This document shows, piece by piece, positions 33,432 to 42,054 of a stretch of 43,641 nt of DNA (position 1 is its first letter; the number at the start of each line of letters is the position of its first letter). Source of the stretch: Corynebacterium yonathiae (GTDB lineage Bacteria > Actinomycetota > Actinomycetes > Mycobacteriales > Mycobacteriaceae); contig NZ_JAKOPM010000017.1 of NCBI RefSeq assembly GCF_022288805.1, positions 1-43,641 on the forward strand. Direction: 5' to 3'. Position numbers and translations under genes: made by a program. The notes under the pieces were generated by a model. The model was given only the letters and a program-made list of their open reading frames with translations. It was not told the origin of the DNA and did not search any database.

Positions 33432-35069
33432 TTAGCGGTTGGAGCGGTACCAACCGATGAGCTCGTCGGTGGATTGGTCGCCGGATGCGGCTTCCTCCTT
33501 GCCGGAGACTGCCGGCGCCAGGTCATTAGCCTGCTGCTTGCCCAGCTCCACGCCCCACTGGTCGAAGGAGTTGATATCCCAGATAACGCCCTGGGTGAAC
33601 ACGATGTGTTCGTAGAGTGCGATGAGAGCGCCGAGGGTCTGCGGGGTGAGCTCCTCAGCCAGGATGGTGGTGGTCGGACGGTTGCCCGGCATCACCTTGT
33701 GCGGCACGACGGTCGCGTCCACGCCCTCCGCCGCGATTTCCTCTGCGGTCTTGCCGAAGGCCAGGACCTTGGTCTGGGCAAAGAAGTTGCCCATGAGCAG
33801 ATCATGCATGGACCCAGAGCCATCGGCGGTGGGGAAGTCCTGCTTCGGGCGGGCAAACCCAATAAAGTCCGCCGGGATGAGGCGGGTGCCTTGGTGCATG
33901 AGCTGGAAGAAGGCGTGCTGGCCATTGGTGCCCGGCTCGCCCCAGTAGATTTCGCCGGTGGACGGGACGGTAACCGCGGTGCCGTCGCGGCGTACGGACT
34001 TGCCATTAGATTCCATGGTCAGCTGTTGCAGGTAGGCCGGGAAGCGGCCGAGGTCCTGCGAATAGGGCAGAACGGCGTGAGCCTGGGCGCCGAAGAAATT
34101 GGTGTACCAGACGCCAAGGAGGCCCATGAGCGCGGGGACGTTTTCTTCCAGCGGTGCGGTGCGGAAGTGCTCGTCCATGGCGTGGAAACCCTCGAGGAAG
34201 CGCATGAAGTCCATCGGTCCAATGGTGCACATAAGGGACAAGCCGATGGCGCAATCCACGGAGTAGCGGCCGCCGACCCAATTCCAAAACGGGAACATAT
34301 TCTCGGTATCGATGCCGAACTCGGCTACCTTTTCCGCATTGGTAGACACAGCGACGAAGTGCTTGGCCACAGCGGATTCATCGCCATCGAATTGCTCGAT
34401 GAGCCAGCGGCGCGCGGCGTGCGCGTTGGTCAGCGTCTCTTGGGTAGTAAAGGTCTTGGAGGCGATAATGAAGAGGGTGGATTCTGCATCCAGGCCATCG
34501 AGGGTGGCGGCCATATCGGCCGGGTCCACGTTGGAGACAAACTCTGCGGAGATGCCAGCGACCTCGTAGGAGCGCAATGCCTTGGCCGCCATGGCCGGGC
34601 CGAGGTCGGAGCCACCGATGCCGATATTGACCACCTTTTTGATGGTGTGGCCGGTGTGCCCCAGCCAGGAGCCGGAGCGCAGCGCGGTGGCGAAGTCACG
34701 CATGCGGCCTAAGACCTCGTGGACATCGGCGGCGACGTCTTGGCCATCTACGCTTAAGTCATCTTCGACCGGGATACGCAGCGCGGTATGCAGCACGGCG
34801 CGGTCCTCAGTGTTATTGATGTGCTCGCCGGCGAACATGGCATCGCGGCGGGACTCTAGGTCGGCGGCCTTGGCTACCTTTACCAGCTGCTTGACGATGT
34901 CCCCGTCGATCAGATTCTTCGACAGATCAACGTGCAATCCGGCGGCGTCGAAAGTGAAGTTGCGGGCGCGGTCTGCATCGGCGGCAAAAAGCTCGCGGAG
35001 GTTGAGGTTCTTTTTATCCTCATATACTTTCGCGAGCTCGCTCCACTGGGCAGATGCGGTGATATCCAT
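33432..35069 (-). CDS. pgi: glucose-6-phosphate isomerase
   Basis: This encodes 545 residues. It interconverts glucose-6-phosphate and fructose-6-phosphate. Signatures: [31 protein letters not shown] (family signature 1) and [20 protein letters not shown] (signature 2), with substrate-binding SKTFTTQET. Start ATG 35069 ([12 protein letters not shown]) has AGAAAGG 9 nt before it. An in-frame ATG seven codons upstream lacks a ribosome site. The C-terminus has a short Glu/Ala-rich insert before [10 protein letters not shown]. The position next to chorismate mutase and uvrD/pcrA agrees with mycobacteria and C. glutamicum. Confidence 0.97.
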   Translation of the reverse strand: MDITASAQWSELAKVYEDKKNLNLRELFAADADRARNFTFDAAGLHVDLSKNLIDGDIVKQLVKVAKAADLESRRDAMFAGEHINNTEDRAVLHTALRIPVEDDLSVDGQDVAADVHEVLGRMRDFATALRSGSWLGHTGHTIKKVVNIGIGGSDLGPAMAAKALRSYEVAGISAEFVSNVDPADMAATLDGLDAESTLFIIASKTFTTQETLTNAHAARRWLIEQFDGDESAVAKHFVAVSTNAEKVAEFGIDTENMFPFWNWVGGRYSVDCAIGLSLMCTIGPMDFMRFLEGFHAMDEHFRTAPLEENVPALMGLLGVWYTNFFGAQAHAVLPYSQDLGRFPAYLQQLTMESNGKSVRRDGTAVTVPSTGEIYWGEPGTNGQHAFFQLMHQGTRLIPADFIGFARPKQDFPTADGSGSMHDLLMGNFFAQTKVLAFGKTAEEIAAEGVDATVVPHKVMPGNRPTTTILAEELTPQTLGALIALYEHIVFTQGVIWDINSFDQWGVELGKQQANDLAPAVSGKEEAASGDQSTDELIGWYRSNR

Positions 35070-35156
35070 GATGGTTGGCCTTTCTGGCAACTAGCGCATT
35101 GGCAACATTTACCTCTCCCACCGTAGTCCAGAAAGGGCAACCGCGTTGGGCCCTAT

Positions 35157-36503
35157 TCAGAGGATGAGTGCGCCTGCCCAGCCGGCGATGAGCAGCGGAA
35201 TATTGAAATGGATAAAGGTGGGAATGACCGAGTCGCGGATGTGATCGTGCTGGCCGTCCGCGCCGAGACCGGCGGTGGGGCCGAGGGTGGAATCGGAGGC
35301 GGGAGAGCCGGCGTCGCCAAGCGCGCCTGCAGTGCCAATGAGCGCAACGGTGGCCGCGGGGCTAAAACCCAGCGACATGCACAGCGGCACGTAGATGACG
35401 GAAATGATGGGCAGGGTGGAAAAAGACGAGCCGATGCCCATGGTGACTACCAAGCCCACCACCAGCATGGCACCGGCGGAAAGGACCTTATTGGTGCCAA
35501 AGAGGTTAGCGGTGGCATCCACCAGCGGGCCGACCTCGTCGGTGGCCGTCATGACCGAGGCAAAACCCTGGGCGGTGATCATGATGAAGCCGATGAGCGC
35601 CATCATCTTCATGCCATCGGTAAAAACGTCATCGGCGTGCTTCCAATTCACCGCGCCGGTAAGCAGCAAAATACCCAGGCCGGTCAGCGCGCCGACCATG
35701 AGACCATCGGATTCGAAATCGAGCGCCTGCATGACAATCTGCACCGCAAAGGTGGCAATGATGGCCACGACGGAAACCCAGATCTTATAGGTAGAAGGGG
35801 TCTCTTGGTGCTCCGCAGCGGCGATGGGTAGGTCCTGATAGTCACGCGGCTTGCGGTAGCTAAAAAAGATGGCGATGAGCAGGCCTGCGAGCATGCCGAG
35901 CGCCGGCACGCCCATAACCTGCATGATATTGATATCTGAGGTATCCAACCCTGCCTGCTGGATATTAAATAACAGGATGTCGTTTAAGTAGATGGAGCCA
36001 AAGCCCACCGGAATAAACATGTAGGTGGTAATAAGGCCAAATGTCAGGCAGGTGGTAATGAGCCGGCGGTCTAGGCGCAGCTTATTCATCACCTTAAGCA
36101 GCGGCGGAACAATTAGTGGAATGAAAGCAATGTGAACCGGGATGAGGTTTTGGCTCATCACGGACATGGCGATGAGCCCGAGGATGAGCATCCATTTAGT
36201 GGCCAAAGCCGCCTTGGGATCCGCTTCGCCGCTGCCGCCGAGCTTGCGGATGAGGAAATTAGCCAGGACCTGGGGCAGCCCAGCCGAGGCCACGCCCATC
36301 GCAAAAGCTCCCAAAAGGGCATAGCTCAGCGCAATCTTGGCGCCGCCGCCCAAGCCATCCTGGAAGGCAACCATGGTGGCATCAAGGCCCATGCCGGACA
36401 TGAGTCCACCCACAATGGCACCCAAGAAGAGAGCCACCACCACATGCACGCGCAAAAGGGCGAGCACGAGCATGACTATGACGGCGATGAGAACTGCATT
36501 CAT
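35157..36503 (-). CDS. Na+/H+ antiporter-family permease (YuiF-like)
   Basis: This encodes 448 residues with about 11-12 membrane segments. Notable stretches are the start MNAVLIAVIVMLVLALLRVHV, MSQNLIPVHIAFIPLIVPPLL and GSSFSTLPIISVIYVPL, and the late GALGDAGSPASDSTLGPTAGLGADGQHDHIRDSVIPTFIH pattern. This matches the NhaC-superfamily Na_H_antiporter group, some members of which (YuiF) import amino acids such as histidine instead of exchanging ions. The substrate cannot be assigned. It is transcribed toward pgi, with an 87-bp gap to it. Confidence 0.85.
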   Translation of the reverse strand: MNAVLIAVIVMLVLALLRVHVVVALFLGAIVGGLMSGMGLDATMVAFQDGLGGGAKIALSYALLGAFAMGVASAGLPQVLANFLIRKLGGSGEADPKAALATKWMLILGLIAMSVMSQNLIPVHIAFIPLIVPPLLKVMNKLRLDRRLITTCLTFGLITTYMFIPVGFGSIYLNDILLFNIQQAGLDTSDINIMQVMGVPALGMLAGLLIAIFFSYRKPRDYQDLPIAAAEHQETPSTYKIWVSVVAIIATFAVQIVMQALDFESDGLMVGALTGLGILLLTGAVNWKHADDVFTDGMKMMALIGFIMITAQGFASVMTATDEVGPLVDATANLFGTNKVLSAGAMLVVGLVVTMGIGSSFSTLPIISVIYVPLCMSLGFSPAATVALIGTAGALGDAGSPASDSTLGPTAGLGADGQHDHIRDSVIPTFIHFNIPLLIAGWAGALIL

Positions 36504-36550
36504 GCTTAGCCAGGATACTGCATAGTATCGGCTGGCCAGTAATTATTCGG

Positions 36551-36874
36551 TTAGCCCAACCGCCCGCGGCCCATGCGCAGCAGCGCAGAGGCGATGGTGG
36601 GGCCTTCTTCGCCGAGTTCATCGCGGAACTGATTCAAAATTGCGATCTCGCGTGTGTGAACGAGGCGAGTACCGCCGGAGCTCATGCGGGTGCGGCCGAT
36701 TGCTTGGGAGACTTCCGTGCGGCGCTTGGCAGCATCCAAGATGATGCGATCCATGCGGTTGATTTCTTCGCGATACTGTTGGATCTCCGCATCAGATAGG
36801 GGATCATCCGTGCCCGAAGGCGTGCGGATGTCCAAGCCATTATTGACGATGTCCTTCTTATCTTCTGCGGTCAT
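36551..36874 (-). CDS. chorismate mutase (AroQ class)
   Basis: This encodes 107 residues, an intracellular AroQ-type enzyme that rearranges chorismate to prephenate for Phe and Tyr synthesis. The helix pair EIQQYREEINRMDRIILDAAKRRTEVSQAIGR carries the Arg and Lys side chains typical of the active site, and the end MGRGRLG fits the actinobacterial group (Rv0948c), which needs DAHP synthase for full activity. The frame is open far upstream, but the family start is ATG 36874. There is no strong ribosome site; CACAAT lies 8 nt upstream. It is divergent from pcrA. Confidence 0.93.
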   Translation of the reverse strand: MTAEDKKDIVNNGLDIRTPSGTDDPLSDAEIQQYREEINRMDRIILDAAKRRTEVSQAIGRTRMSSGGTRLVHTREIAILNQFRDELGEEGPTIASALLRMGRGRLG

Positions 36875-36971
36875 AAAACCATATTGTGCCACCCGCCTGA
36901 GAAAAAGGAAATAGCAGCTCGCACGGCGGATACGGGGCGTGTCCAGTAGGGCTAGTAGGTTGGAAGGCATT

Positions 36972-39485
36972 ATGAACGAAAACTCTCCTTTTAGTCCTTC
37001 CCCGTCTACCGGCGGTGCACCCGCCCCACACCCCTTGGGCGGCTTCGGCGCACCGCGCTCGGCGGACCCGCAACTCGAATCCACTGAACCTTTGACCGAG
37101 GGTCTCAACCCACAGCAGCTCGAGGCCGTTACTCATTCCGGTAGCCCGCTGCTCATTGTCGCCGGCGCCGGTTCCGGTAAGACCGCGGTGCTTACCCGGC
37201 GTATTGCGTATCTCATGCGCCACCGCGGGGTGAATCCGTGGGAGATCCTCGCCATTACCTTTACTAATAAGGCCGCCGCGGAAATGAAGGAGCGCGTGGG
37301 CGGGCTAGTGGGCCCTGTGGCCGAGCGCATGTGGGTGTCTACCTTCCACTCGATTTGTGTGCGCATCCTGCGCCAAAACGCCCAGCTTGTGCCGGGCCTT
37401 AATACCAACTTCACCATCTACGATGGTGATGATGCCCGCCGGCTATTGTCCATGATTGCCAAGGACATGCAGCTAGATCTGAAAAAGTACACCCCGCGCG
37501 TGCTGGCCAATCAGATTTCCAACCACAAAAACGAACTCATTGGTCCTGAATCTGCGCTGGAGAAGGCGCAGCAGACCAAGAACCCGTTTGAAACTACCGT
37601 GGCCCAGGTCTATGCCGAATATCAGCGCCGCTTGCGCGCAGCCAATGCGGTGGACTTTGATGACCTCATCGGTGAGGTGGTGCGGATCTTCACCCAGCAC
37701 CAGCAGGTGGTGGATTTTTATCGGCGGCGCTTTAAGCACGTGCTTATCGACGAGTACCAGGACACCAACCACGCCCAGTATGCGCTGGTTGCTGCGCTCG
37801 TGGGCAGGGGAGAGCTCGGCCCTGACGCGCCTGAACTGTGTGTGGTGGGCGATTCCGACCAGTCCATTTATGCCTTCCGTGGCGCGACCATCCGCAATAT
37901 CCAGGAATTCGAGCGCGACTACCCGCAAGCACATACCATCTTGCTGGAGCAGAACTATCGCTCCACCCAGACCATTCTCAATGCGGCCAACGCCGTTATT
38001 GCTAAAAATGAGAACCGACGCGAGAAGAACCTGTGGACCGCCCATGGGGAAGGCGAGCAGATCGTAGGCTACGTTGCCGATAACGAGCACGATGAGGCGC
38101 GGTTCATCGCCTCCGAGATTGATTCCTTGGCGGATAAGGGCCGCAGCTATTCCGATATTGCGGTCATGTACCGCACCAATAATGCCTCTCGTGCGCTGGA
38201 AGATATCTTCATCCGCTCCGGAATTCCCTACAAGGTGGTCGGTGGAACGCGCTTTTATGAGCGGCGCGAAATCCGCGATATGGTGGCCTACCTGCGCATC
38301 CTGGATAACCCGGACGATACAGTGAGCCTGCGCCGCATTATCAATGTGCCCAAGCGTGCCATTGGTGATAAGGCGCAGGGGCATATCGCCCTGCACGCAG
38401 AAAACCACGGCATTAGCTTCGGCAAGGCGCTTGCCGATGTCCCCCGTGGCGAAGTTCCTGGCCTAGCCACCCGGGCCATTAACGCCGTCACCAAATTCAA
38501 CGAGATGATGGAGGGGATCCGCAATCAGATCCCGTCCATGCGCGATGAGGTTACTGGCCAGCCGGATTTGGGTGACCTGCTTTCCGCCATTTTGGATGCC
38601 ACGGGGTACAAGGCGGAATTGGAAAACTCGAACGATCCGCAAGATGGCGCGCGCCTAGATAACTTAAACGAGTTGGTATCGGTGGCACGCGAATTTACTT
38701 CAGAGGCCGCGAATCAGCTGGCTGCATCTGGTGCAGATGTAGTGGATCCTTCCGAGTTAGTGGAGGAGGGTGAGGCTGCGCCGGGCTCGTTGCAGGCCTT
38801 CTTGGAAAAGGTGTCGCTGGTGGCTGATGCTGATCAGATTCCTGACTCGGAGACCGGCGTGGTCACCATGATGACTCTGCACACCGCAAAGGGCCTTGAG
38901 TTTCCCGTGGTCTTTTTAACCGGCTGGGAGGATGGTCAATTCCCGCATATGCGCTCACTCGGTGACCCGAAGGAATTGAGCGAAGAGCGCCGCCTAGCCT
39001 ATGTGGGCATTACTCGTGCCCGCGAACAGTTGTACCTCACCCGTGCCATCTTGCGTTCGGCGTGGGGTAATCCAGTGACCAATCCCGCCAGCCGCTTCCT
39101 CGGCGAGGTCCCTGCAGACCTCATCAACTGGCAGCGCGAAGACTCCGATAGTTCCCTCACCGGTGCGTGGGGCGAGGATGATTACCAATATGGTCGTTCC
39201 TACGGTCGCGATTGGTCCGGGTGGGGCAGAGGCGGGTCCCGCGGTGGCCAGCGCGCTGCGTCTTCCCCATCGCAGCGCACGAGCAAGCCGGCGGCAACCT
39301 CAATGCCCAAGAACAATAACCTCAACCTTGCCGTGGGGGACCGTGTCAATCACGCTAAATACGGGCTCGGTACCGTCATTGAGACGTCGGGCTCCGGCAA
39401 GCGTGCCACGGTCACCGTGGACTTTGGTTCTTCCGGCAAGGTTCGGCTGATGCTCATCGGCGGAGTGCCGATGGAAAAGCTCTAG
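36972..39485 (+). CDS. pcrA: UvrD/PcrA-family ATP-dependent helicase
   Basis: This encodes 837 residues of a superfamily 1A 3'-to-5' DNA helicase. Motifs: Walker A AGAGSGKT (about 63-70), DEYQDTNHAQY, GDSDQSIYAFRGA, LEQNYRST, LHTAKGLEFPVVFL and EERRLAYVGITRAREQLYL. The C-terminal 55 or so residues (LAVGDRVNHAKYGLGTVIETSG) form the Tudor-like domain that contacts RNA polymerase in PcrA/UvrD. The N-terminal 40 or so residues are Pro/Ser-rich. GGAAGG lies about 6 nt before ATG 36972, which decides the start. The symbol follows the corynebacterial name; mycobacterial UvrD1 (Rv0949) is the homologue. The end overlaps the convergent peptidase gene by CTAG. Confidence 0.96.
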   Translation: MNENSPFSPSPSTGGAPAPHPLGGFGAPRSADPQLESTEPLTEGLNPQQLEAVTHSGSPLLIVAGAGSGKTAVLTRRIAYLMRHRGVNPWEILAITFTNKAAAEMKERVGGLVGPVAERMWVSTFHSICVRILRQNAQLVPGLNTNFTIYDGDDARRLLSMIAKDMQLDLKKYTPRVLANQISNHKNELIGPESALEKAQQTKNPFETTVAQVYAEYQRRLRAANAVDFDDLIGEVVRIFTQHQQVVDFYRRRFKHVLIDEYQDTNHAQYALVAALVGRGELGPDAPELCVVGDSDQSIYAFRGATIRNIQEFERDYPQAHTILLEQNYRSTQTILNAANAVIAKNENRREKNLWTAHGEGEQIVGYVADNEHDEARFIASEIDSLADKGRSYSDIAVMYRTNNASRALEDIFIRSGIPYKVVGGTRFYERREIRDMVAYLRILDNPDDTVSLRRIINVPKRAIGDKAQGHIALHAENHGISFGKALADVPRGEVPGLATRAINAVTKFNEMMEGIRNQIPSMRDEVTGQPDLGDLLSAILDATGYKAELENSNDPQDGARLDNLNELVSVAREFTSEAANQLAASGADVVDPSELVEEGEAAPGSLQAFLEKVSLVADADQIPDSETGVVTMMTLHTAKGLEFPVVFLTGWEDGQFPHMRSLGDPKELSEERRLAYVGITRAREQLYLTRAILRSAWGNPVTNPASRFLGEVPADLINWQREDSDSSLTGAWGEDDYQYGRSYGRDWSGWGRGGSRGGQRAASSPSQRTSKPAATSMPKNNNLNLAVGDRVNHAKYGLGTVIETSGSGKRATVTVDFGSSGKVRLMLIGGVPMEKL

Positions 39486-40240
39486 ACCGAAATGCCGCGC
39501 TCGTTGAACCAGGAGACTGGGTCAACGGGTGCTCCACCACCTGGGTGAATCTCAAAGTGGAGGTGCGGGCCAGTGGAGTGGCCCTCGTTGCCAATGCCGG
39601 CGATCTCTTGACCCGCGGTCACGTGGTCGCCCACGTTGACCTTGAGCTGGTCTGCCGACATGTGGCCGTAGACGGAGATGGTGCCGTCATCGTGCTGGAT
39701 GCGGATCCAGTTGCCAAAGCCCTGTGCTGGCCCGGAGTTGATTACGGTGCCGTCCATGACCGCCACAATCGGGGTGCCCACGGAGTTTGCTACGTCGATG
39801 CCGTTGTGCATCGTGCCCCAACGCTGGCCGAAGCCAGAAGTAAGGGTACCGGAGGTAGGAAAGACCACGGTATTGCCCGCGGAATCCGTGCCGCGCTTCG
39901 TGGTGAGTCCAGAGTGGTCGCCCTTCGGGGCGAATGCTTCTTTCAGCCCTGGTACAGAACCCGGATCGAGCACGATATTGATGCCGCCGGATTGGTTCCC
40001 GTCTACCTGCGGGGTGGTCTCGCCGTTCACTACGCCTACGGTGGTGGTGGCCAAGCCCACGAGGGCGTCGACCACGCCGGCGTTATCTACGTTCGTAGCG
40101 GTGGGCTCGGAAGAGCCGTCCGATACGTCCACGCTAGCCACTGGCTCTGCAGCAAAAGCGGTGGTGCCGGTAGCAAGTACGGTACCGAGCGTAACGATGC
40201 TCAGCGCCACGTTCTTGCGTGCGCGGTTCATGCGCTTCAT
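39482..40240 (-). CDS. secreted M23 (LytM-type) metallopeptidase
   Basis: This encodes 252 residues. The signal peptide MKRMNRARKNVALSIVTLG...TAFA-AE is cleaved near residue 31. A spacer of about 100 residues leads to an M23 domain with the zinc ligands MHNGIDVAN (His-x3-Asp), SVYGHMSADQ and GPHLHFEIHPGG (His-x-His). It should cut peptide cross-bridges in peptidoglycan. AAAGGAC lies about 7 nt before ATG 40240. It is the equivalent of Rv0950c, convergent with uvrD. It resembles the second M23 gene at 40876 in domain layout, so the two are likely paralogues. Autolysins of this type are normally tightly regulated. Confidence 0.94.
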   Translation of the reverse strand: MKRMNRARKNVALSIVTLGTVLATGTTAFAAEPVASVDVSDGSSEPTATNVDNAGVVDALVGLATTTVGVVNGETTPQVDGNQSGGINIVLDPGSVPGLKEAFAPKGDHSGLTTKRGTDSAGNTVVFPTSGTLTSGFGQRWGTMHNGIDVANSVGTPIVAVMDGTVINSGPAQGFGNWIRIQHDDGTISVYGHMSADQLKVNVGDHVTAGQEIAGIGNEGHSTGPHLHFEIHPGGGAPVDPVSWFNERGISV

Positions 40241-40611
40241 ATTTAAGTCCTTTTCATGGCTGTGCATGGTCTCGGGACGCCTGCACCGTGGGAGGGGCGG
40301 CGTCTTTCAACTGCCAACCGCGACACGCCGAAAGCCAAAATGCTTGCGCTCGTAATCGCTTGTGGCAACGAGTTAAAAGTTAGCCCTCTCTAATGGCCCG
40401 CGCAATCTTAAAAAACGCTGGTAGTGGCGGAAAAAATTCGAAATCATTCGAACATGCCAGCTTGTTGCGCGTGTTACTGATGGGGCTAAAGTGGTGTATG
40501 TAAAGTAGTGGTTTAGGGTCTGGGGGTGGACCTTGGGGGTGAAGGACGCGACTGTGGCTGATATGTGTGGGTTGCGGAAATAAGTGGATGAGAAAATGTC
40601 CGTCTACCTGC

Positions 40612-40636
40612 GGCAAGTCTGGGCCCTAGACTTGCC
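40612..40636. other. perfect 9-bp hairpin without T-run
   Basis: GGCAAGTCT (40612-40620) pairs with AGACTTGCC (40628-40636) around the loop GGGCCCT. No T-run follows on either strand, so it is not a standard terminator. With the 6-bp CCCGCT/AGCGGG hairpin at 40694-40713 it makes a two-hairpin segment. Confidence 0.5.
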
Positions 40637-40815
40637 TGAATGTGTCTCTGGCGCCCTTGCGGGGTTCCAGTGTGGCCGCGTCTGTGTTCGTGTCCCGCTT
40701 TATGGCGAGCGGGTCACTCGGGCGGTGTTGGGGGACTGTGGGGCTTTCTGAGGGCAGTGTTGGCGAGAGGGGGTGCTCGGTTGGGCTGTCGGTGCTATAG
40801 GCGCTTCTGGATATG

Positions 40816-40849
40816 AAAAAGCACCGCAGGAGAAACCTTTGCGGCGCTT
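40816..40849 (-). terminator. terminator of the second M23 gene
   Basis: AAGCACCGCA (40819-40828) pairs with TGCGGCGCTT (40840-40849) with a single A-C mismatch. Reading leftward it ends in TTTTT, and it lies about 27 nt past the stop codon. Confidence 0.75.
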
Positions 40850-40875
40850 AACAAGAAGGTGTTGGGGTGGGGGCC

Positions 40876-41625
40876 TTAGAGGTCGATGCCTCGCTCAGCC
40901 AGCCAAGGCTGCGGATCGATTGCCTCGCCACCGTTCGGGTGAACTTCGAAGTGGAGGTGGGAGCCGGTGGAAAAGCCCATCGAGCCCATGCCGGCAATCT
41001 TCTGGCCAGCATGCACGTGCTCGCCAACGGCCACGTCAAGAGTTTGCATGTGACCATAAACGGTCATGGTGCCGTCGTCGTGCATGATGCGGATCCACTG
41101 GCCAAAGCCGGAAGCTGGACCGGAGTCGATGACCGTACCATCCATGACGGCAAGGATTGGGGTGCCGGGAGAGTTGGCGATGTCGACGCCCTTGTGGAAG
41201 GTGCCCCAGCGCATAGCGAATGGAGATGTGAATGCGCCTTCGGCAGGGCGGGCAATGGAAGGTGCGCGAGCAGCTTCATCGGCAGCGGCGCGCTCCTCGG
41301 AAGCCTGGATGGCCTTGTTGAGCTGATCAGTGAGATCTGCAACCGGCTTTGCCTCAGCTACGTTGAGGATTTGCGGGGTGGCGTCAACGGGAGCCTCGGC
41401 TGCGTCCTCAACTTGGGTGGAGTCAGAGGCGAGTTCGAAGTCAACGGACTGCGTTTTGGTGGTGGCCGCGTCATCGGACTGAATATTTGCGGCGGCTGCG
41501 CCACCAATGCCGGCAGTGGAAACGGCACCTGCCGCAACCGTCATTACGGCAATGCGGCCCTTCGCGGTCTGCGAGGTGACAATCTTGCGATGGCGGCCGG
41601 CGCCACGCTGAACTTTGCTTCGCAT
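40876..41625 (-). CDS. second secreted M23 metallopeptidase
   Basis: This encodes 249 residues from the chosen start. A long, very basic N-terminus (MRSKVQRGAGRHRKIVTSQTAK) leads into a hydrophobic Ala/Val/Gly signal and a likely Ala-x-Ala site (AAAAN, about residue 46). A variable region follows, then a helical stretch (DLTDQLNKAIQASEERAAADEAA) and an M23 domain with FHKGVDIAN, TVYGHMQTLDV and GSHLHFEVHPNGG zinc motifs. AAAGAAG lies about 5 nt before ATG 41625; ATG 41643 and GTG 41649 in the same frame are alternatives. It belongs to the same peptidoglycan-hydrolase class as its neighbour, with its own terminator and upstream control region. Confidence 0.9.
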   Translation of the reverse strand: MRSKVQRGAGRHRKIVTSQTAKGRIAVMTVAAGAVSTAGIGGAAAANIQSDDAATTKTQSVDFELASDSTQVEDAAEAPVDATPQILNVAEAKPVADLTDQLNKAIQASEERAAADEAARAPSIARPAEGAFTSPFAMRWGTFHKGVDIANSPGTPILAVMDGTVIDSGPASGFGQWIRIMHDDGTMTVYGHMQTLDVAVGEHVHAGQKIAGMGSMGFSTGSHLHFEVHPNGGEAIDPQPWLAERGIDL

Positions 41626-42054
41626 CAGGTCTTCTTTCGTCATTTTCACAATCTGCGTAATGGAGTGTTACATCCTCACCGAGTTAGTTACGAGATTGTG
41701 ACCTTCTTGTTACCAACGAGATGTAACAGTAGCGTCTCAAAAAGATAACAGCAACCCAAATTAAGAATTTTTCAGGCGCCACTAGGCGGAATTGCCCATG
41801 AGCAGGCGACATGGGGTGGAGGGCATTTTGTTAATGCGATAAAGATCCCACGCAGGCTCCGCGTGCGTCACGCAAAAACTAACGACCTTTGACTCATAGT
41901 ATTACAGCCAGAGTTAAGGGTGTGAAACAAGGGTAGATTTTATACTCCTTATATATCTGTATAGTGCAGGTGCGCAGGTTATCCCCGGTGATTTTGCGGG
42001 TGCCTCGTCGCGTCACTCCGATTTTGGCTCCGGAAGGTGGCAAAGTGGACGCCG
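41626..42054. promoter_or_regulatory. upstream region of the second M23 gene and the DUF6350 gene
   Basis: About 430 nt with no gene. It holds the GTTAC repeats (listed separately) on the left. The right part is AT-rich around 41935-41965, with TATACTCC and TATATATCTG -10-like stretches that may drive the DUF6350 gene. Confidence 0.5.
41667..41727. promoter_or_regulatory. array of GTTAC repeats, possible response-regulator site
   Basis: GTTAC occurs at 41667-41671, 41687-41691 and 41709-41713 (spacing 20 and 22 nt), then in reverse as GTAAC at 41723-41727. The outermost pair reads GTTACATC and GATGTAAC, an exact 8-nt inverted repeat. Two-helical-turn spacing is typical of regulator dimers. 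MtrA, which controls wall-hydrolase genes in actinobacteria and binds GTAAC/GTCAC-like repeats, is the natural suspect. Confidence 0.4.

Larger units (their letters stand above)
40241..40875. other. 635-nt gene-free region between two M23 genes
   Basis: No credible coding frame on either strand. The + strand is G-rich from about 40500 on. Structure seen: TTCGAA at 40448-40453 that recurs (as ATTCGAA) about 10 nt on, GTTAC at 40473-40477, a perfect 9-bp hairpin at 40612-40636, a second at 40694-40713, and the terminator of the right-hand gene at 40816. The first 250 nt should hold the promoter of the left-hand peptidase. The middle may encode a structured RNA. Confidence 0.5.

Noticed and set aside
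36875..37108. A 185-residue version of chorismate mutase
   Set aside because: The extra part lies antisense to the start of pcrA and has no similarity to the family, which starts near ATG 36874.
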